Of a stretch of 64,000 nucleotides of DNA, positions 27,943 to 40,129 are shown one piece after another. The translations under genes and the position numbers were made by a program. Source of the stretch: CAWAHD01 sp963781785. Lineage in GTDB: Bacteria > Planctomycetota > Planctomycetia > Isosphaerales > Isosphaeraceae. Every line of letters starts with the position of its first letter. The stretch's first letter is position 1. The notes beneath the pieces were generated by a model. That model did no database searches. It saw only the letters and a program-made list of their open reading frames with translations, and was not told the DNA's origin. The stretch spans positions 3,534,001 to 3,598,000 of the forward strand of contig CAWAHD010000002.1 in the NCBI GenBank assembly GCA_963781785.1, given 5' to 3'.

Positions 27943-30428
27943 TGCCATTGCTGGGATTCCTCGACCGAGTCGTACCGCTACTTTGGCGGGCGACGTGGCA
28001 GGCTGGCGTGCTGATCGCCCTGATCTTTGTCATAAGGGCGATCTTTGGCAGTCGGCTCGCACCAGCGTGGCGGTTTGCGCTCTGGGGGGTCGTACTCGTG
28101 CGGCTGCTGGTCCCTGTGTTGCCTTCGGGTCCCCTGAGCCTGTTTCGGCTCATGGCGTGCTTGGGACCGGTTCGAGCCAATGCCTTCGGAGCGCGGCTCT
28201 CGCAGCCTTCGCGCGTTCTTCCGACGGCGGCCGGTGCTCAGCCGCTATCTCCGCCGCGCGCTCCGGCTGTGCTGTCGGAGGCACCCGGCCGGTCCCTCGA
28301 AATCGCGGGCGCGCCGACCAGGTCGCAAGCCAAGGGGTCGGAAGGCACCTTCGAACTCGTAAGGACACCGGTGCGAATCGCCGGTTTTGTCTGGCTGGCA
28401 GGCGTGCTGTTCCTTTCGGTGCGAACCACCATCGGCGGAGCCCGACTGCAGAGGCGCCGCAGTGGATGGCGGAAGCCCGACGACCCGAGGTTGGCGGCTC
28501 TGTTCGCGGAGTGTCAGGCAACGATCGGCGTGCGGTTCTCCGTCGTGTTGCGGGTAACTCCCGACGACCTCGGCCCGGCAGTCGCCGGACTGTGGGCGCC
28601 GTGTGTTCTGGTCCCGCAGTCGGTCCTGGCCTCAGCATCGCGAGAGGACGTCGAACACATCCTCCTGCATGAGCTCGCCCACGTTCAGCGGCGGGACCTG
28701 GTCCTGCATTGGCTGATGACGGCCGCTCGAGTCGTCCACTGGTTCAACCCCACTGTCCAGCTCGCGGCGGCGCGGATGCAAGCCGACAGAGAACTCGCCT
28801 GCGATGCCGTCGTGCTCCGGCTGCTAGGGCGCGAGCGGCGAAACGCGTACGGCGTAACAATTCTGAAGATGGCGGGCCGGCTCGTCTCGCCATGGCCGTT
28901 GCCGGGGCTGGTCGGCGTCTTCGGGCCCCAACAGGATTTACAAGAAAGGATCAGAATGATCGCTAATTCAAAGCCGATCGGGCGCGTCTGGAGCTGCGTC
29001 GCTGCCACCCTGCTGCTCGCGTTTGCCGTCACCGGTCTGACCGATGCGGCGAACGTCGCCCCGGGCGATGAGCCGCCGGGCGCGAAGAACACGGTTCCGA
29101 AAGTGCCGGCCGAGACGAAAAAGGACGCGGGCAGCACGAATCAACCGCAAGCTCCGAAAGGCCGAGAAGGCGCACAACCATCGCCGAAGCGTGTCGCCGA
29201 ATTGATCGCGGTTCTGAGGGCTGCGAAGTATGGCGACGTTACAGGGAATCCCGTGACGACGCTCTCCAGTCTAGCGCATCCCAGGCCCTGGGCACGCGCC
29301 ATCCGCGACCTCGTCGCGATCGGGCGCCCGACGGTGCCTGCGCTGATCGAGGAACTCGACCGTACGACTGAGCAATGGCCGCTGAGGACGCTCGGTTTTA
29401 CCTTGCGGGCGATCGGCGACCCCCGGGCTGTCCCGGCGCTGATCCGGGCGATCCCGCGCACCCTTTTCGGACAGGTCGGTGACTTCGGCCTGACCCTCGA
29501 CGACGCAGACTTGCTCGCGTTCATGCAGCGGCACGACCTGGACCCGGGGGACACCGGGCAGGACTTTATTTTCGGCAGGCCGTTTCGTGAGATCGCCGGG
29601 GCCTTACACACGATCACCGGGCAGAAGTTCAACGAGGACGAGGTGACTCTCGTCACGCTCGACGGCGGCGCAAAGCAGCGCTGGCTCGGGAGCCGGTTCA
29701 TCCACCGGCTCGCAGAGCGGTGGGCCGCCTGGTGGGCAGAGAACGCGCGACGGTTCACCGACGACCCCGCCTACGCACGGGTCGACCTGCCCCCGCTGGA
29801 CCAGCCACCCCCGTCCACCACGAGGGCGGGCTCGCCGTTCCCGACCGGTCCCAACGTCCATGTTTCCACCGGGTGGTGGAATGAGATCCTCGGTCCACCC
29901 CAGGCCCCGAAATCCTACCACACGTTCAGGGACCTGGACACCGGCCGCCGCTCCCAGTGGCCCACGGAGCTGCCGGCTCCTGAGCAGGCCGCACCCGAGG
30001 CGGTTGCGGCGTGGGCTACCCGCGAGGGCTACGACCTTCGTGGGATCGACTACCGGCCACCGGGTTCGGTTCAGGGCGCCTTCGCCATCCAGGGTCTCGG
30101 CCTTCGCGCCTGGCAGATCGACAACCGCCGCTATGAAACCATCGAAGAAGAGCTCCGCACCGGCAAGCCTCTCGAGCTCGGGCGGCCAGCCGGCGACCTA
30201 CTGATGGACTTTGATCCCCAGACGGGGACGTACCACCCCGAAAATGAGGCGACTTTTCTTTTCGTCACGCGCGACGGGGCGACCGGCGTCCTGCAGGTGA
30301 TCAACCTGATCACGGACCTCCTTGTACCGAGCGACATCGGCCAGCCGATCCCGACCAAAAGAATCCGCGGACCGTATCGCGGCGTCCTGTTTCAGTGCAA
30401 GCTACTCTATGAGGAGGGCAAAGAGTGA
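27939..30428 (+). CDS. BlaR1-like M56 membrane metallopeptidase with large C-terminal domain
   Basis: 829 residues. Several membrane helices occupy residues 9-70 and 145-165. The zinc protease site HELAHVQRRD is at 244-248, with the third ligand in ADRELACDA near residue 285. A further membrane helix spans about 342-362 (VWSCVAATLLLAFAVTGLTDA). The outer part has a charged Pro-rich linker, a HEAT-like stretch (IGRPTVPALIEELDRT, IGDPRAVPALIRAIPRT) and a domain with no recognised family up to the end. The penicillin-binding sensor of true BlaR1 is absent, so beta-lactam sensing is unlikely. It is the expected activator of the BlaI protein encoded just upstream. Confidence 0.85.
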   Translation: MMPLLGFLDRVVPLLWRATWQAGVLIALIFVIRAIFGSRLAPAWRFALWGVVLVRLLVPVLPSGPLSLFRLMACLGPVRANAFGARLSQPSRVLPTAAGAQPLSPPRAPAVLSEAPGRSLEIAGAPTRSQAKGSEGTFELVRTPVRIAGFVWLAGVLFLSVRTTIGGARLQRRRSGWRKPDDPRLAALFAECQATIGVRFSVVLRVTPDDLGPAVAGLWAPCVLVPQSVLASASREDVEHILLHELAHVQRRDLVLHWLMTAARVVHWFNPTVQLAAARMQADRELACDAVVLRLLGRERRNAYGVTILKMAGRLVSPWPLPGLVGVFGPQQDLQERIRMIANSKPIGRVWSCVAATLLLAFAVTGLTDAANVAPGDEPPGAKNTVPKVPAETKKDAGSTNQPQAPKGREGAQPSPKRVAELIAVLRAAKYGDVTGNPVTTLSSLAHPRPWARAIRDLVAIGRPTVPALIEELDRTTEQWPLRTLGFTLRAIGDPRAVPALIRAIPRTLFGQVGDFGLTLDDADLLAFMQRHDLDPGDTGQDFIFGRPFREIAGALHTITGQKFNEDEVTLVTLDGGAKQRWLGSRFIHRLAERWAAWWAENARRFTDDPAYARVDLPPLDQPPPSTTRAGSPFPTGPNVHVSTGWWNEILGPPQAPKSYHTFRDLDTGRRSQWPTELPAPEQAAPEAVAAWATREGYDLRGIDYRPPGSVQGAFAIQGLGLRAWQIDNRRYETIEEELRTGKPLELGRPAGDLLMDFDPQTGTYHPENEATFLFVTRDGATGVLQVINLITDLLVPSDIGQPIPTKRIRGPYRGVLFQCKLLYEEGKE

Positions 30429-30469
30429 GTGAGGAACACGCGCGGCGAGCTCGCCCGCGATCTTGCGGC

Positions 30470-30740
30470 GGGAATCGTCAGCCCTGAGGTCCGGTTTCAT
30501 GATCTTGAACGATGCCCACGCCCAGGTCAGCGTCGATGCCGTGCTGTTCCGCGACAGCACAAGCGGCTCCGCGAGCGACTCACCCGTCGCGAGTTCGTGC
30601 TCCTGGCTGGAGAGATCTATCGCCGCGAGCGCGGCGCACTGCCGCCTTCCGACGAAGCCCTGGTCGGGACCTGTCTCAAGAGCTTGCCCGACGACGACTC
30701 GGCCGACCTAGCCGATGGGACGACGACGACCGTCGAGTAG
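30470..30740 (+). pseudogene. Remnant of an unrecognised protein gene
   Basis: One frame gives GFMILNDAHAQVSVDAVLFRD and another continues RQHKRLRERLTRREFVLLAGEIYRRERGALPPSDEALVGTCLKSLPDD to a stop at 30740. The second part resembles the C-terminal segment of planctomycete membrane proteins in which a helix is followed by an RRxxGxxPxxLxxLVPxYLxxLPxDP-type motif. No complete gene is present and the frames disagree, so it is probably decayed. Confidence 0.35.
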
Positions 30741-30974
30741 CGAATTGGGACGTCTAAGATGATCCGAACTGAGATATCGACTCCGATGCTGCCGGACCTT
30801 TTCGCTGATGAACCATTGTCACTCGCGGCATGTGAACGCGTACCTTGTACGGTACCGATCGCAGTCCATTCACGGCCTGATGCGGCATAATCAGAGGCCC
30901 TCCAGGAAGGCGTAGCTCGTCGTCCGGCCGGAACCGCCCCAGCGGCAGGTCGGACGGCGGTACCTTGGCGAGCC
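30741..30974. other. Gene-free spacer
   Basis: Nothing recognised. Confidence 0.3.
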
Positions 30975-31214
30975 GGGCTCGCGGTGTCAGCCTTTGTTTT
31001 TGGTTTTCGATCGCTGGGGGCTTCGTCGTTCGCGGTGTCAGCCTGTGTTTTTGGTTTTCGACCGCTCAGTTGTATTCCCCACGGTAGCGGAGTTCCGATC
31101 AGAGTCGGGCTACAGATCAACGGGCGACAGATGCACGGTCGAGATTTTTTGGCCGTGAACGCGGACGAAAATCTAGTCGCACGCTCGCGCCAAGAAGATC
31201 GGCAAAGGAGAGCC
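30975..31214 (+). repeat. Dispersed repeat element, copy 2
   Basis: Two degenerate array units (GCGGTGTCAGCCTTTGTTTT and a G-variant) are followed by the constant part from 31067 (CAGTTGTATTCC) to 31214 (GGCAAAGGAGAGCC), matching copy 1 at 26915-27062 over about 148 bases with scattered substitutions. It has the same orientation as copy 1 and lies on the other side of the BlaI-M56 operon. Confidence 0.75.
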
Positions 31215-31389
31215 TCGCAGTAGTTTGACGGTTGACCCTGGTGCAAACTCTCACCCTCACCGAATCCGATTGACGATCGCGGCCCTGACGGAAGGCGTCA
31301 GGCAGTGCCCGCTTGCGACCAACTCCCGGAGTGCCTCGGCGTCCGCGCTCATTCCCGGCCAGCCGCTAAGCGTCGTGTCGTAACCACAT

Positions 31390-31650
31390 TTAGGAAAGAC
31401 CGTTACGTAAAGAGGGCCGCGGATGCAATTCCCGCCGCCTTCCCGCGACGCTGATCGGCCGAGCGATCCGATCGCTGAAACCGCGGGGCAATCTCACCAC
31501 CAACCCACCGGTTGACGGTGGTGGTTGTCTGGAGATCACTTCGGCTCGGGCGGGTCGAGGTCGACCGGAACCCGACCGCAGCGATAGGACGACGGCTACG
31601 GACACCACCGCGATCATCCAGCGCCGCATCGTGAACCGCGGTAATCGCAT
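31390..31650 (-). pseudogene. Possible remnant of a small planctomycete membrane protein
   Basis: From the ATG complementary to 31648-31650 the frame reads MRLPRFTMRRWMIAVVSVAVVLSLRS, very like the N-terminus of a common planctomycete protein type (PRFTxRRLMIAVAxVAVxLGL). The following residues are arginine/proline-rich without a recognisable domain, so the rest was probably lost or shifted. Real expression is doubtful. Confidence 0.35.
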
Positions 31651-31950
31651 GGCTAGAGTCCCGACTTTCCGGAAGCGTATTGTCCTCGACATTAGCCGAA
31701 GTAACGTGATTGCTCGAGAGACCCGTCCACGCGACTGCCCCTTTATGGCTCTTGGAACCTTGTCGAACCGCACGGTCATTCCGTCCGCCATCGTTCCCGC
31801 CCGGGTCGTCGCGGCTGTGCCGCCTGCACGGGTTGTGCAGGATCGCGAAAGAAATAGATTTAATCCAGCACTAGCAAAATAAAATGTGCATGATAGGTTT
31901 TTCTATCGGATAAGGGATATCAATTGCAGAAACAAAACGGAGGTGAGCTC
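31651..31950. other. Upstream region of the 626-residue protein gene
   Basis: An AT-rich patch around 31851-31930 (AAGAAATAGATTTAATCC, TAGCAAAATAAAATG) stands out against the GC-rich background and may hold the promoter. Confidence 0.35.
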
Positions 31951-33828
31951 ATGGCTTCTCCTTCACAGGTCGCGGCGAACCTGGCCAATAGTAAGAGGTC
32001 TACGGGGCCTCGGACACCCGAAGGCCGCGCGAAATCATCCATGAATGCACTCAAGCATGGCTTGCGATCGAAAAAGCGGGCGCTCTTGCGCGAGGAATCG
32101 CATGCCTTTGAAGAACGACTGCGGAAGTGGATGGCCAGCGGCAATGCCCGCAGCGACGCTGAAGAGTACCTCATGTACCGCAACGTTTGCTTGTCCTTTG
32201 AGCTCGATCGAGCCGAGCGGGCTCGTCTTGAACGGTGCGCAAGCCTGATCGAAAACGCCGACGAAGACGAGCTGGCCGAGATCGAGGCGCTGGGGAAGCG
32301 GTTGTTCTTCGACCCCGTCGGGCCAACGCAGCTCTACGGAAACCGGCCGTATTTTTTCGGGAAGAAGACATCCTGGAACGGCCAGGCTGTCGATGAAAAT
32401 GACCCCGCGGCATTGGTGAAAATCCTCGAAAGAACCGAGGCGGGGTGCTCTTGGCTTCGCGAAGAGTGGCGGGCGCTGCGCACGCAACTGGAGTCAGTCG
32501 GTTTCTGGCAGTCCCACGATCGGCTGAAAATCATCCGCCTCCTGGGCTGTCAGCCCGTTCAGGCTAATGAGGATGCCCGGGTCGCGCAGGTCTTTCTCGC
32601 CTGCCACGCTCTGAAACCAGTGGCCGAAACCGCGTTCGACGACCTGTTGAGCGACATGGAGTCGGACCGGCGCGACAAGTACCGCAAAGGGCTGATGATG
32701 CGGTGGCCCGATCTCTTCCGCGCCAGGGAGGAGGCCGAGTGGCGACAGATGCTGTTCGACCTGGCCGATCGGAACATCGAGCGCCTGGATGCGAAGCTGG
32801 AGGTGCACCAGGAAAACGCAGACGTCGTTGCCGAGCGGACCTTCGCCCGCCTCAGCTTCGATCCCAGCCCCGAGGGGGAGGCCTTACGTAACTACCTGCT
32901 CAAGTGCACCAATGGGTTGCACCGGGGAATGGCCAGTTATCGCAAGTGCCAGGCCAAAACCACGGACGCCTGGCGCAGCGCCGGTGATCTGGGGCGGGAC
33001 CCGACGGGGCTGGACCGTGCGAACGATTGCGGATGCCACACGCAAGATGACGATCGTTCCGAGCCCCGAGCTGATGGCTCGGCCGGGCCAATGGATGGCC
33101 AGGAGAGTGGTCTCGAGTGGACAGTCGACGTGCGTGATCAGCCGGCACAGTGGACAGTCGACGTGCGTGATCAGCCGGCACAACCGCCTTCGAGCACTTC
33201 CGTCCCTGGCGACACCGATCCGAGCGCCATCGGCCTGATGGCAGACACCACCCTTTCCGACGGTCTCGTCGACTCGGATGCCCCCTCCGTCTGGGCCACC
33301 GCCGGCCTGGCGGACGACCGTGCTGTGGCCGAGGGCTCTGACCTCGGTCATGGTACGAACGCGACCGAGGGAACCTCCCACCGCTCGGGCGAGGTGGTCG
33401 ATGTCGAGAACCACCAGGATGACACGTGTGAGCGAGCTGAAATCCTCGGAGATGCGACGAACGAAGCCAATTTCGATGCGGCCAAGCCAATTACGCAAGG
33501 TGAATATTCCGTCGATGTTACGGCAAACTCTGAGGCTGTATGGGGACTTGACAAGGGCGTGGCGCAGCCCGAGGAAGGCAGCGCGCGGGAACAAGGGGAC
33601 GCCCACGAATCACGATCTGATCCTGGGAATCTCGGCTCAGAGGGGCCCAATCTGGGAGATCGGCCTTCCCGCGGACCCTTGCTCGCGCCGTTCTCGAAGC
33701 GCGAAGAGCGGCGCATGCGGCGCGAAGAAAGCGCGCGGAAAGCGGAGATCATCCTCGGGAACAAGCTGAGGAAGGGTACGATCACGCTCAACCAGATACT
33801 CGACTATGCCATGCAATTGCCGCCGTGA
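31951..33828 (+). CDS. Planctomycete STGPRTPEG-family protein of unknown function
   Basis: 625 residues from ATG 31951, set by GGAGGTGAGCTC. The N-terminus VAANLANSKRSTGPRTPEGRAKSSMNALKHGLRSKK is a motif found in a widespread family in planctomycetes, usually followed by a helical region. Here residues 60-330 are charged and helical (FEERLRKWMASGNARSDAEEYLMYRNVCLSFELDRAERARLERC). Residues 340-570 are acidic and low in order, with an exact 11-residue duplication WTVDVRDQPAQ. The C-terminus (KREERRMRREESARKAEIILGNKLRKGTITLNQILDYAMQLPP) is basic. A nucleic-acid-related role is sometimes suggested for the family, but I cannot support one. Confidence 0.7.
   Translation: MASPSQVAANLANSKRSTGPRTPEGRAKSSMNALKHGLRSKKRALLREESHAFEERLRKWMASGNARSDAEEYLMYRNVCLSFELDRAERARLERCASLIENADEDELAEIEALGKRLFFDPVGPTQLYGNRPYFFGKKTSWNGQAVDENDPAALVKILERTEAGCSWLREEWRALRTQLESVGFWQSHDRLKIIRLLGCQPVQANEDARVAQVFLACHALKPVAETAFDDLLSDMESDRRDKYRKGLMMRWPDLFRAREEAEWRQMLFDLADRNIERLDAKLEVHQENADVVAERTFARLSFDPSPEGEALRNYLLKCTNGLHRGMASYRKCQAKTTDAWRSAGDLGRDPTGLDRANDCGCHTQDDDRSEPRADGSAGPMDGQESGLEWTVDVRDQPAQWTVDVRDQPAQPPSSTSVPGDTDPSAIGLMADTTLSDGLVDSDAPSVWATAGLADDRAVAEGSDLGHGTNATEGTSHRSGEVVDVENHQDDTCERAEILGDATNEANFDAAKPITQGEYSVDVTANSEAVWGLDKGVAQPEEGSAREQGDAHESRSDPGNLGSEGPNLGDRPSRGPLLAPFSKREERRMRREESARKAEIILGNKLRKGTITLNQILDYAMQLPP
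33118..33183 (+). repeat. 33-bp in-frame tandem duplication
   Basis: Two copies of a 33-base unit, TGGACAGTCGACGTGCGTGA then TCAGCCGGCACAG, differ only in the last base. They encode WTVDVRDQPAQ twice inside the acidic region of the 31951 gene. The high identity points to a recent duplication. Confidence 0.9.
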
Positions 33829-33983
33829 AGAACCGGGCCTGGCGATGCTGGGTTGCGGCCTGGCGGGGATGATGTGTTAAATGGCAGGGAGTACACAGGC
33901 AGTGCCGGCCTCGGTCTGGACCGGCTGTCTGCTCAGGAAGAACGTCGCACTTGCGATTCAGGTTCCGGGACGCGAGAAAAACC

Positions 33984-34166
33984 ATGAGTGGCCCGATCGT
34001 CCGAAAATATGGCTTCCCGAACTTCGAGAAGATCTTCGGCGAGCGCCCTCTCCAGCACGGGCTCGAAGAGGGCGAGCAGCCGGGAGATCAGCCGCAAGGG
34101 GCTTCGGAAAAAAAGGCCAAGCCGAAGGCCGCCAAGCCGAAAAGCTCGAAATCGAAGAAGACGTGA
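33984..34166 (+). CDS. Small basic-tailed protein of unknown function
   Basis: 60 residues: MSGPIVRKYGFPNFEKIFGERPLQHG followed by an acidic turn and a lysine-rich tail (KKAKPKAAKPKSSKSKKT). The ordered N-terminal half and disordered AK-rich tail resemble small DNA- or ribosome-associated proteins. No family is recognised. It is probably real because its composition differs from random GC-rich frames. Confidence 0.5.
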   Translation: MSGPIVRKYGFPNFEKIFGERPLQHGLEEGEQPGDQPQGASEKKAKPKAAKPKSSKSKKT

Positions 34167-34194
34167 TTCGGGGTGTCGCCGGAAGCCAGCGACT

Positions 34195-35063
34195 CTACTT
34201 GAGAGTTTCCTCGAGCATCGCGGCGAGCCGAACTCCCGACCGGGCCAGCCGGTCGAGGGCCCGAGGAAGGTTCTCCCGCTCGTAGTCTCGGCCCAGCGTG
34301 TCGCCCGAGTGGAGACTGGCGTTTGATCCCGGAATCCGGTAGGCGCGGCGGCCGACTTCCAGGCTCTCGTCGGCCCAGTCCTCGACCCGCCCCTTGATCC
34401 AATCACGCGATTCCGGGCGGTCCGCCAGCTCCTGGAGCTTGTGCATCAGGTCGTCTTCATGGCGATAGGCACGGTAGAGGAGCCCGGAATCCCAGACCTG
34501 ATGGAGGTTCGTATTGTCGTACCGGCCGTATCGAAGCTGAAGGGCGTTGCCGCCCCGGTCGTTCCGATCGGCGACGTGCATCGGCTGATGCAGGTCTTGC
34601 ACCAGGTGAACGAAAAAGCGAAGAGCGGTCCGGCGGCGGGTGCGGGGGGCACTGCGATCGCGGAGGATTGCCCGGAATTCCGCGATCTTGGACACGACGC
34701 ATCCTTGCGGCCGGCAATCGCGGGAATCGTAATGGGCAGACGAGATCGGAACGTTGACAAAATGCCAAAGGGCGCTGCCGCGGATCTCGCGATTGTGCTC
34801 GTCGGCCCAGGTCGCGGCGTCCGCCAGCGATTCACCCGGCTCCAGCAATTCGCGAATGACCGCGCGGCGCGCGGGGACAGTCGCGAATCGGCCAGCTTCG
34901 CCGAGGCACGGTGCCCCATGCGTCCCCATGCCAGCGCGGTGTGTGCGGGGAAAACGATCAGAAAGATTGCCCCCAGAGCGGCCAGTAATGACCGATTCGG
35001 GCGGACTTTTCGCCGCCGCCGTGACCGCGTGGGTAGACTACGTGTCGGGAGTCGCATCAGCAT
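34195..35063 (-). CDS. Secreted S1/P1-type zinc nuclease (frameshifted)
   Basis: About 288 residues with a frame switch near 34860. A signal peptide (SLLAALGAIFLIVFPAHTALA) precedes WGRMGHRASAKLA; in S1/P1 nucleases the mature N-terminal Trp is a zinc ligand, as fits here. The second frame has DAATWADEHNREIRGSALWHFVNVP and FFVHLVQDLHQPMHVADRNDRGGNALQL, with the Asp and His ligands of the three-zinc site, then NLHQVWDSGLL. It probably degrades RNA and single-stranded DNA outside the cell for phosphate or nucleoside uptake. A shorter start is at 35057. Confidence 0.85.
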
Positions 35064-35142
35064 AGACGGCTCGCTCGGGCTTCTGCTAGTGTGTCGAACA
35101 AGCAAATCATCGCAGAATTGACCTTTTCCAACGAGGCCCACG

Positions 35143-37366
35143 ATGGCGTTGGTCGATCCTTATTCCCTTTGTCCTTGCGGTAGCGGACAAAAGTATAAAT
35201 GGTGCTGCCAGCGGGTGGAACCCTACATCGAGCGCGCCCAGCGTCTGCTCGATAATCACCAGCATGAACAGGCCCTGAAACCGCTCGAAGAAGGGCTGGT
35301 CAAGGAGCCCGACAACGCGTCGCTCCTGTTGCGCAAGGCGATCGTCCACATCCACCTTGGCCAGTTGGAACCAGCCCGCGCAGCTTGCGCACGTTGCTCA
35401 TGAAACAGCCGGGCCACCTGGCCGCTTCGATCCTGATAACCCGAGTGGTACTGGACGCGGAAGGCCCGTCTGCGGCGGTCGCCGAGTTTCAACAGGCCCT
35501 GTCGGCCAGCCGGGCCGAAAATCGGCAGCAGCTCGGATCGCTGGCCTCATTCCTCGGCTCGGCGCTGGCCCAGGACGGGTTCGTCGCATCGGCGCTCAAA
35601 CACCTGGAGCTCGCGACGCTCCTGGGAGCCGGCGAAGATAAGCAGACGATCACCGCGCTTCGAAGAGACCCCAGAGTTTCCCTCTGGCAGAAGAACCCCT
35701 ATCGTCTCTCGCCGGCGCCCGAAAACGCTTCCGAGCCGTTTCGCGAATCGTTCGACCGGGCCCTGGCATGGGCCGACCAAGGGCTCTGGTCGTCGGCCGC
35801 CTCGGCGTTCGAGCTGCTCTCCGCCGGATCGGGCGCAGGGGTCCTGGCGGATCGCAACCGGGGCTTGTGCTGCTTCTGGCTCACCGATGAGACGGGCGCG
35901 GTCGCCGCCTTTCGGCGCTATATCGCTCGCACCGGCCCCACGGTCGAGGCCGTGGACTTTGAGGCTCTTTGTCAGGAAATCGAAGAGCTTCCGCCCTTCG
36001 ATCGGGTCGACTTCGTTCAACTGAGCTGGCCAATCCGGAACCGCGATGGACTGCTCGGGGCGCTTCGAGCCGAGCGAACCTTGACCGAGGATGCCCCCCG
36101 GCCTCTCGACCCCAGCGATCCCAAGTCTCCCGAAGTCCTGCGATTCCTGGTTCTCGATCGAAAGATGATCGAGTCCAAGCCCGGACTCACTCGCCTTGAT
36201 ATCCCCACGATCGAGGCGGAAGTACTCGTGGGCCAGGACACCGTTCACCTCGAAACCTACGACGACGGCCGGCTCGATCGCCTGAGCGATCGGTTCACCG
36301 CCCTGGCGGGAACCAGCATCCCTCCGGCCCATCCCCGCACCAAGTTGATCAACCGCGAGCAACGCCATGTCCTGGCTTTGAGCTGGCGATGGGCGTTCGA
36401 CGTCGGGCTCGCCGCGGAGGAACAGGATCGGCTCAAGCGCGAGCAGACCGCATTCATCATGACCGAGGTCTGGCCCAAGAATCCCCATCCCGCCCTGCGC
36501 CGCCGCTCGCCCCTTCAGGCTGCCCAGGCCGGTGATTCCGAGACCGCACTGCGCGCGGCCGTCCTTCTGTGCGAAGTCAGCCACGAAGCCAGCGATCTGG
36601 TCGATTGGAACGGGATCCGGGCCCGATTAAAGCTCAAGCCGGAGCCAGCCATCGATCCCGAGACCGTCGAATTCGACCAGCTCAACCTTGCCCGTCTCTC
36701 GTTGATCCCCATCGAGCACCTGAGCGACGAGCGCATCCTCAAGCTTTATCACCGGGCGCGCGAGTGGGGAGTTCGCTCGCTGGCGAACCGGATTGCGCGG
36801 CTCATCGATAGCCGGCCCGACCTTCGCGCCGGTCCGGCATCGCGCCGATCGTTCTTTACGGAGAACTCGCCACCCGGGCAGTCCAGGACAACCTGCGCGA
36901 GCAAGCCGAGGGCTGGATCGCCAAGGGACGCCAGGCCGAGCCGCCGGAGAAGCGTTCCGAACACGCCGTCTCGTGGGATCTGCTCGAGCTCCAGATCCAG
37001 ATGCAGTTCGAGGACCCGGAAGTTTGGGTCAAGAGTCTCGCCCTCATCCTGGAGCGGTATCGCGGCAATTCGCAGGCGACCTCCGCCGTGCTGCTCCGGC
37101 TCGTCCATCTCGGACTGGTTCAAGCGAGCGTCGACCCGAATCATCCCGACCAGATCCAGCTCGACACCCGGGTCCTCAGCGAATACCTGAACCGCTACGG
37201 TCCCCGGGTCACGACCGCCACCGGCGAGCTGGGAGCCGCTGCGGCTCGAAGCGAGATCTGGACACCGGGGTCCGACACTGGCCCTGCGGCAATCTGGACG
37301 CCCGGTTCGGCGTCGCCGGCCTCCCGCGTGGCCGGAAAACCCAAGATCATTCAACCCGGCCCATAA
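35143..37366 (+). CDS. SEC-C motif and TPR-like protein (two frameshifts)
   Basis: About 740 residues in three frame segments that switch near 35383 and 36832. The N-terminus MALVDPYSLCPCGSGQKYKWCCQRV is a SEC-C zinc motif (CPCGSGxKYKxCC), which in other proteins binds zinc and contacts the ribosome or SecB-like partners. A TPR-like pair (HEQALKPLEEGLVKEPDNASLLLRKAIVHIHLGQLEPARAAL) follows, then a long helical region (SAASAFELLSAGSGAGVLADRNRGLCCFWLTDETGAVAAFRRYI) and a C-terminal tail (EIWTPGSDTGPAAIWTPGSAS). Both parts beside each frame switch read well. The function is unknown. Confidence 0.75.
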
Positions 37367-37997
37367 CGTCTGCACCCTGTTTCCGCACTCGTCCGACTCA
37401 CTTTCAGTCGGTTCAGCTTGTCGTAACCCTATGGATTCTAACGATTCATCGCTGACAGCTCGCGCCTACTGACGCGACGCGACCCGGCCGGTGCGACCGC
37501 TCTAACCGGAGCGTTGATCTTCGGCAACAGTCGTCCTTTGCGGGCATGCCATCGTACATTAAATAGGGGAAACCGAGGTGCGGCGAAGGGATGCTGGTGA
37601 GCATCACTCGAACAACCACTCAACATTGGTTCGCTTGACAGACAATCGAATCCGGGGTTGTAATGAACGTGACGGGTAGACGTTCGAGCTGAACTTTGTG
37701 CCCCTCCGTTGTGTTTGCAAGCGTGGAAACCACATCGTCCGCCTCCCGGACTTTTTTGATTTGCGATAGGTTACCCAGGCCGCTAGCTCGTTCGGCATCC
37801 CTCATCGTAAACGTGGCGCGTTGACAATTTGGCCGAGCCCCTCACGCAGTATTAGATGAGGACGCCTCAACCGTGCGCGCAGACGGCGGCTTCAGGGGGC
37901 TGGAGTGTGACCCGGTGAGCTGGGTTGCTCTTAACCCCTCTCCTTCCTTGGCCGCGGCTGAGCCTGAACGGAGCCGCCTTCAGGAGGGAAATATCCC
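37367..37997. other. Gene-free stretch before prkA
   Basis: 631 bases without a supported gene. Short minus-strand frames near 37604-37805 lack any family signature. GGAGGGAAATATCCC just before 37998 is the prkA ribosome site. Confidence 0.45.
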
Positions 37998-40065
<2,068 letters not shown>

Positions 40066-40129
40066 TCAAGGCAGATCCGTTGCGTTTTGGAGCGGTGGCC
40101 CAGCCCAGTCCCGATTCGAGCGAAGCTTG

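Noticed and set aside
27554..30428. Beta-lactam resistance operon
   Set aside because: BlaI and M56 parts are present, but the penicillin-binding sensor and any beta-lactamase gene are missing. The same holds for 45798-50872 and 54634-57665.
37604..37805. Minus-strand open frames of about 60 codons
   Set aside because: No motif, two frames overlap over the same bases, and composition is unremarkable.
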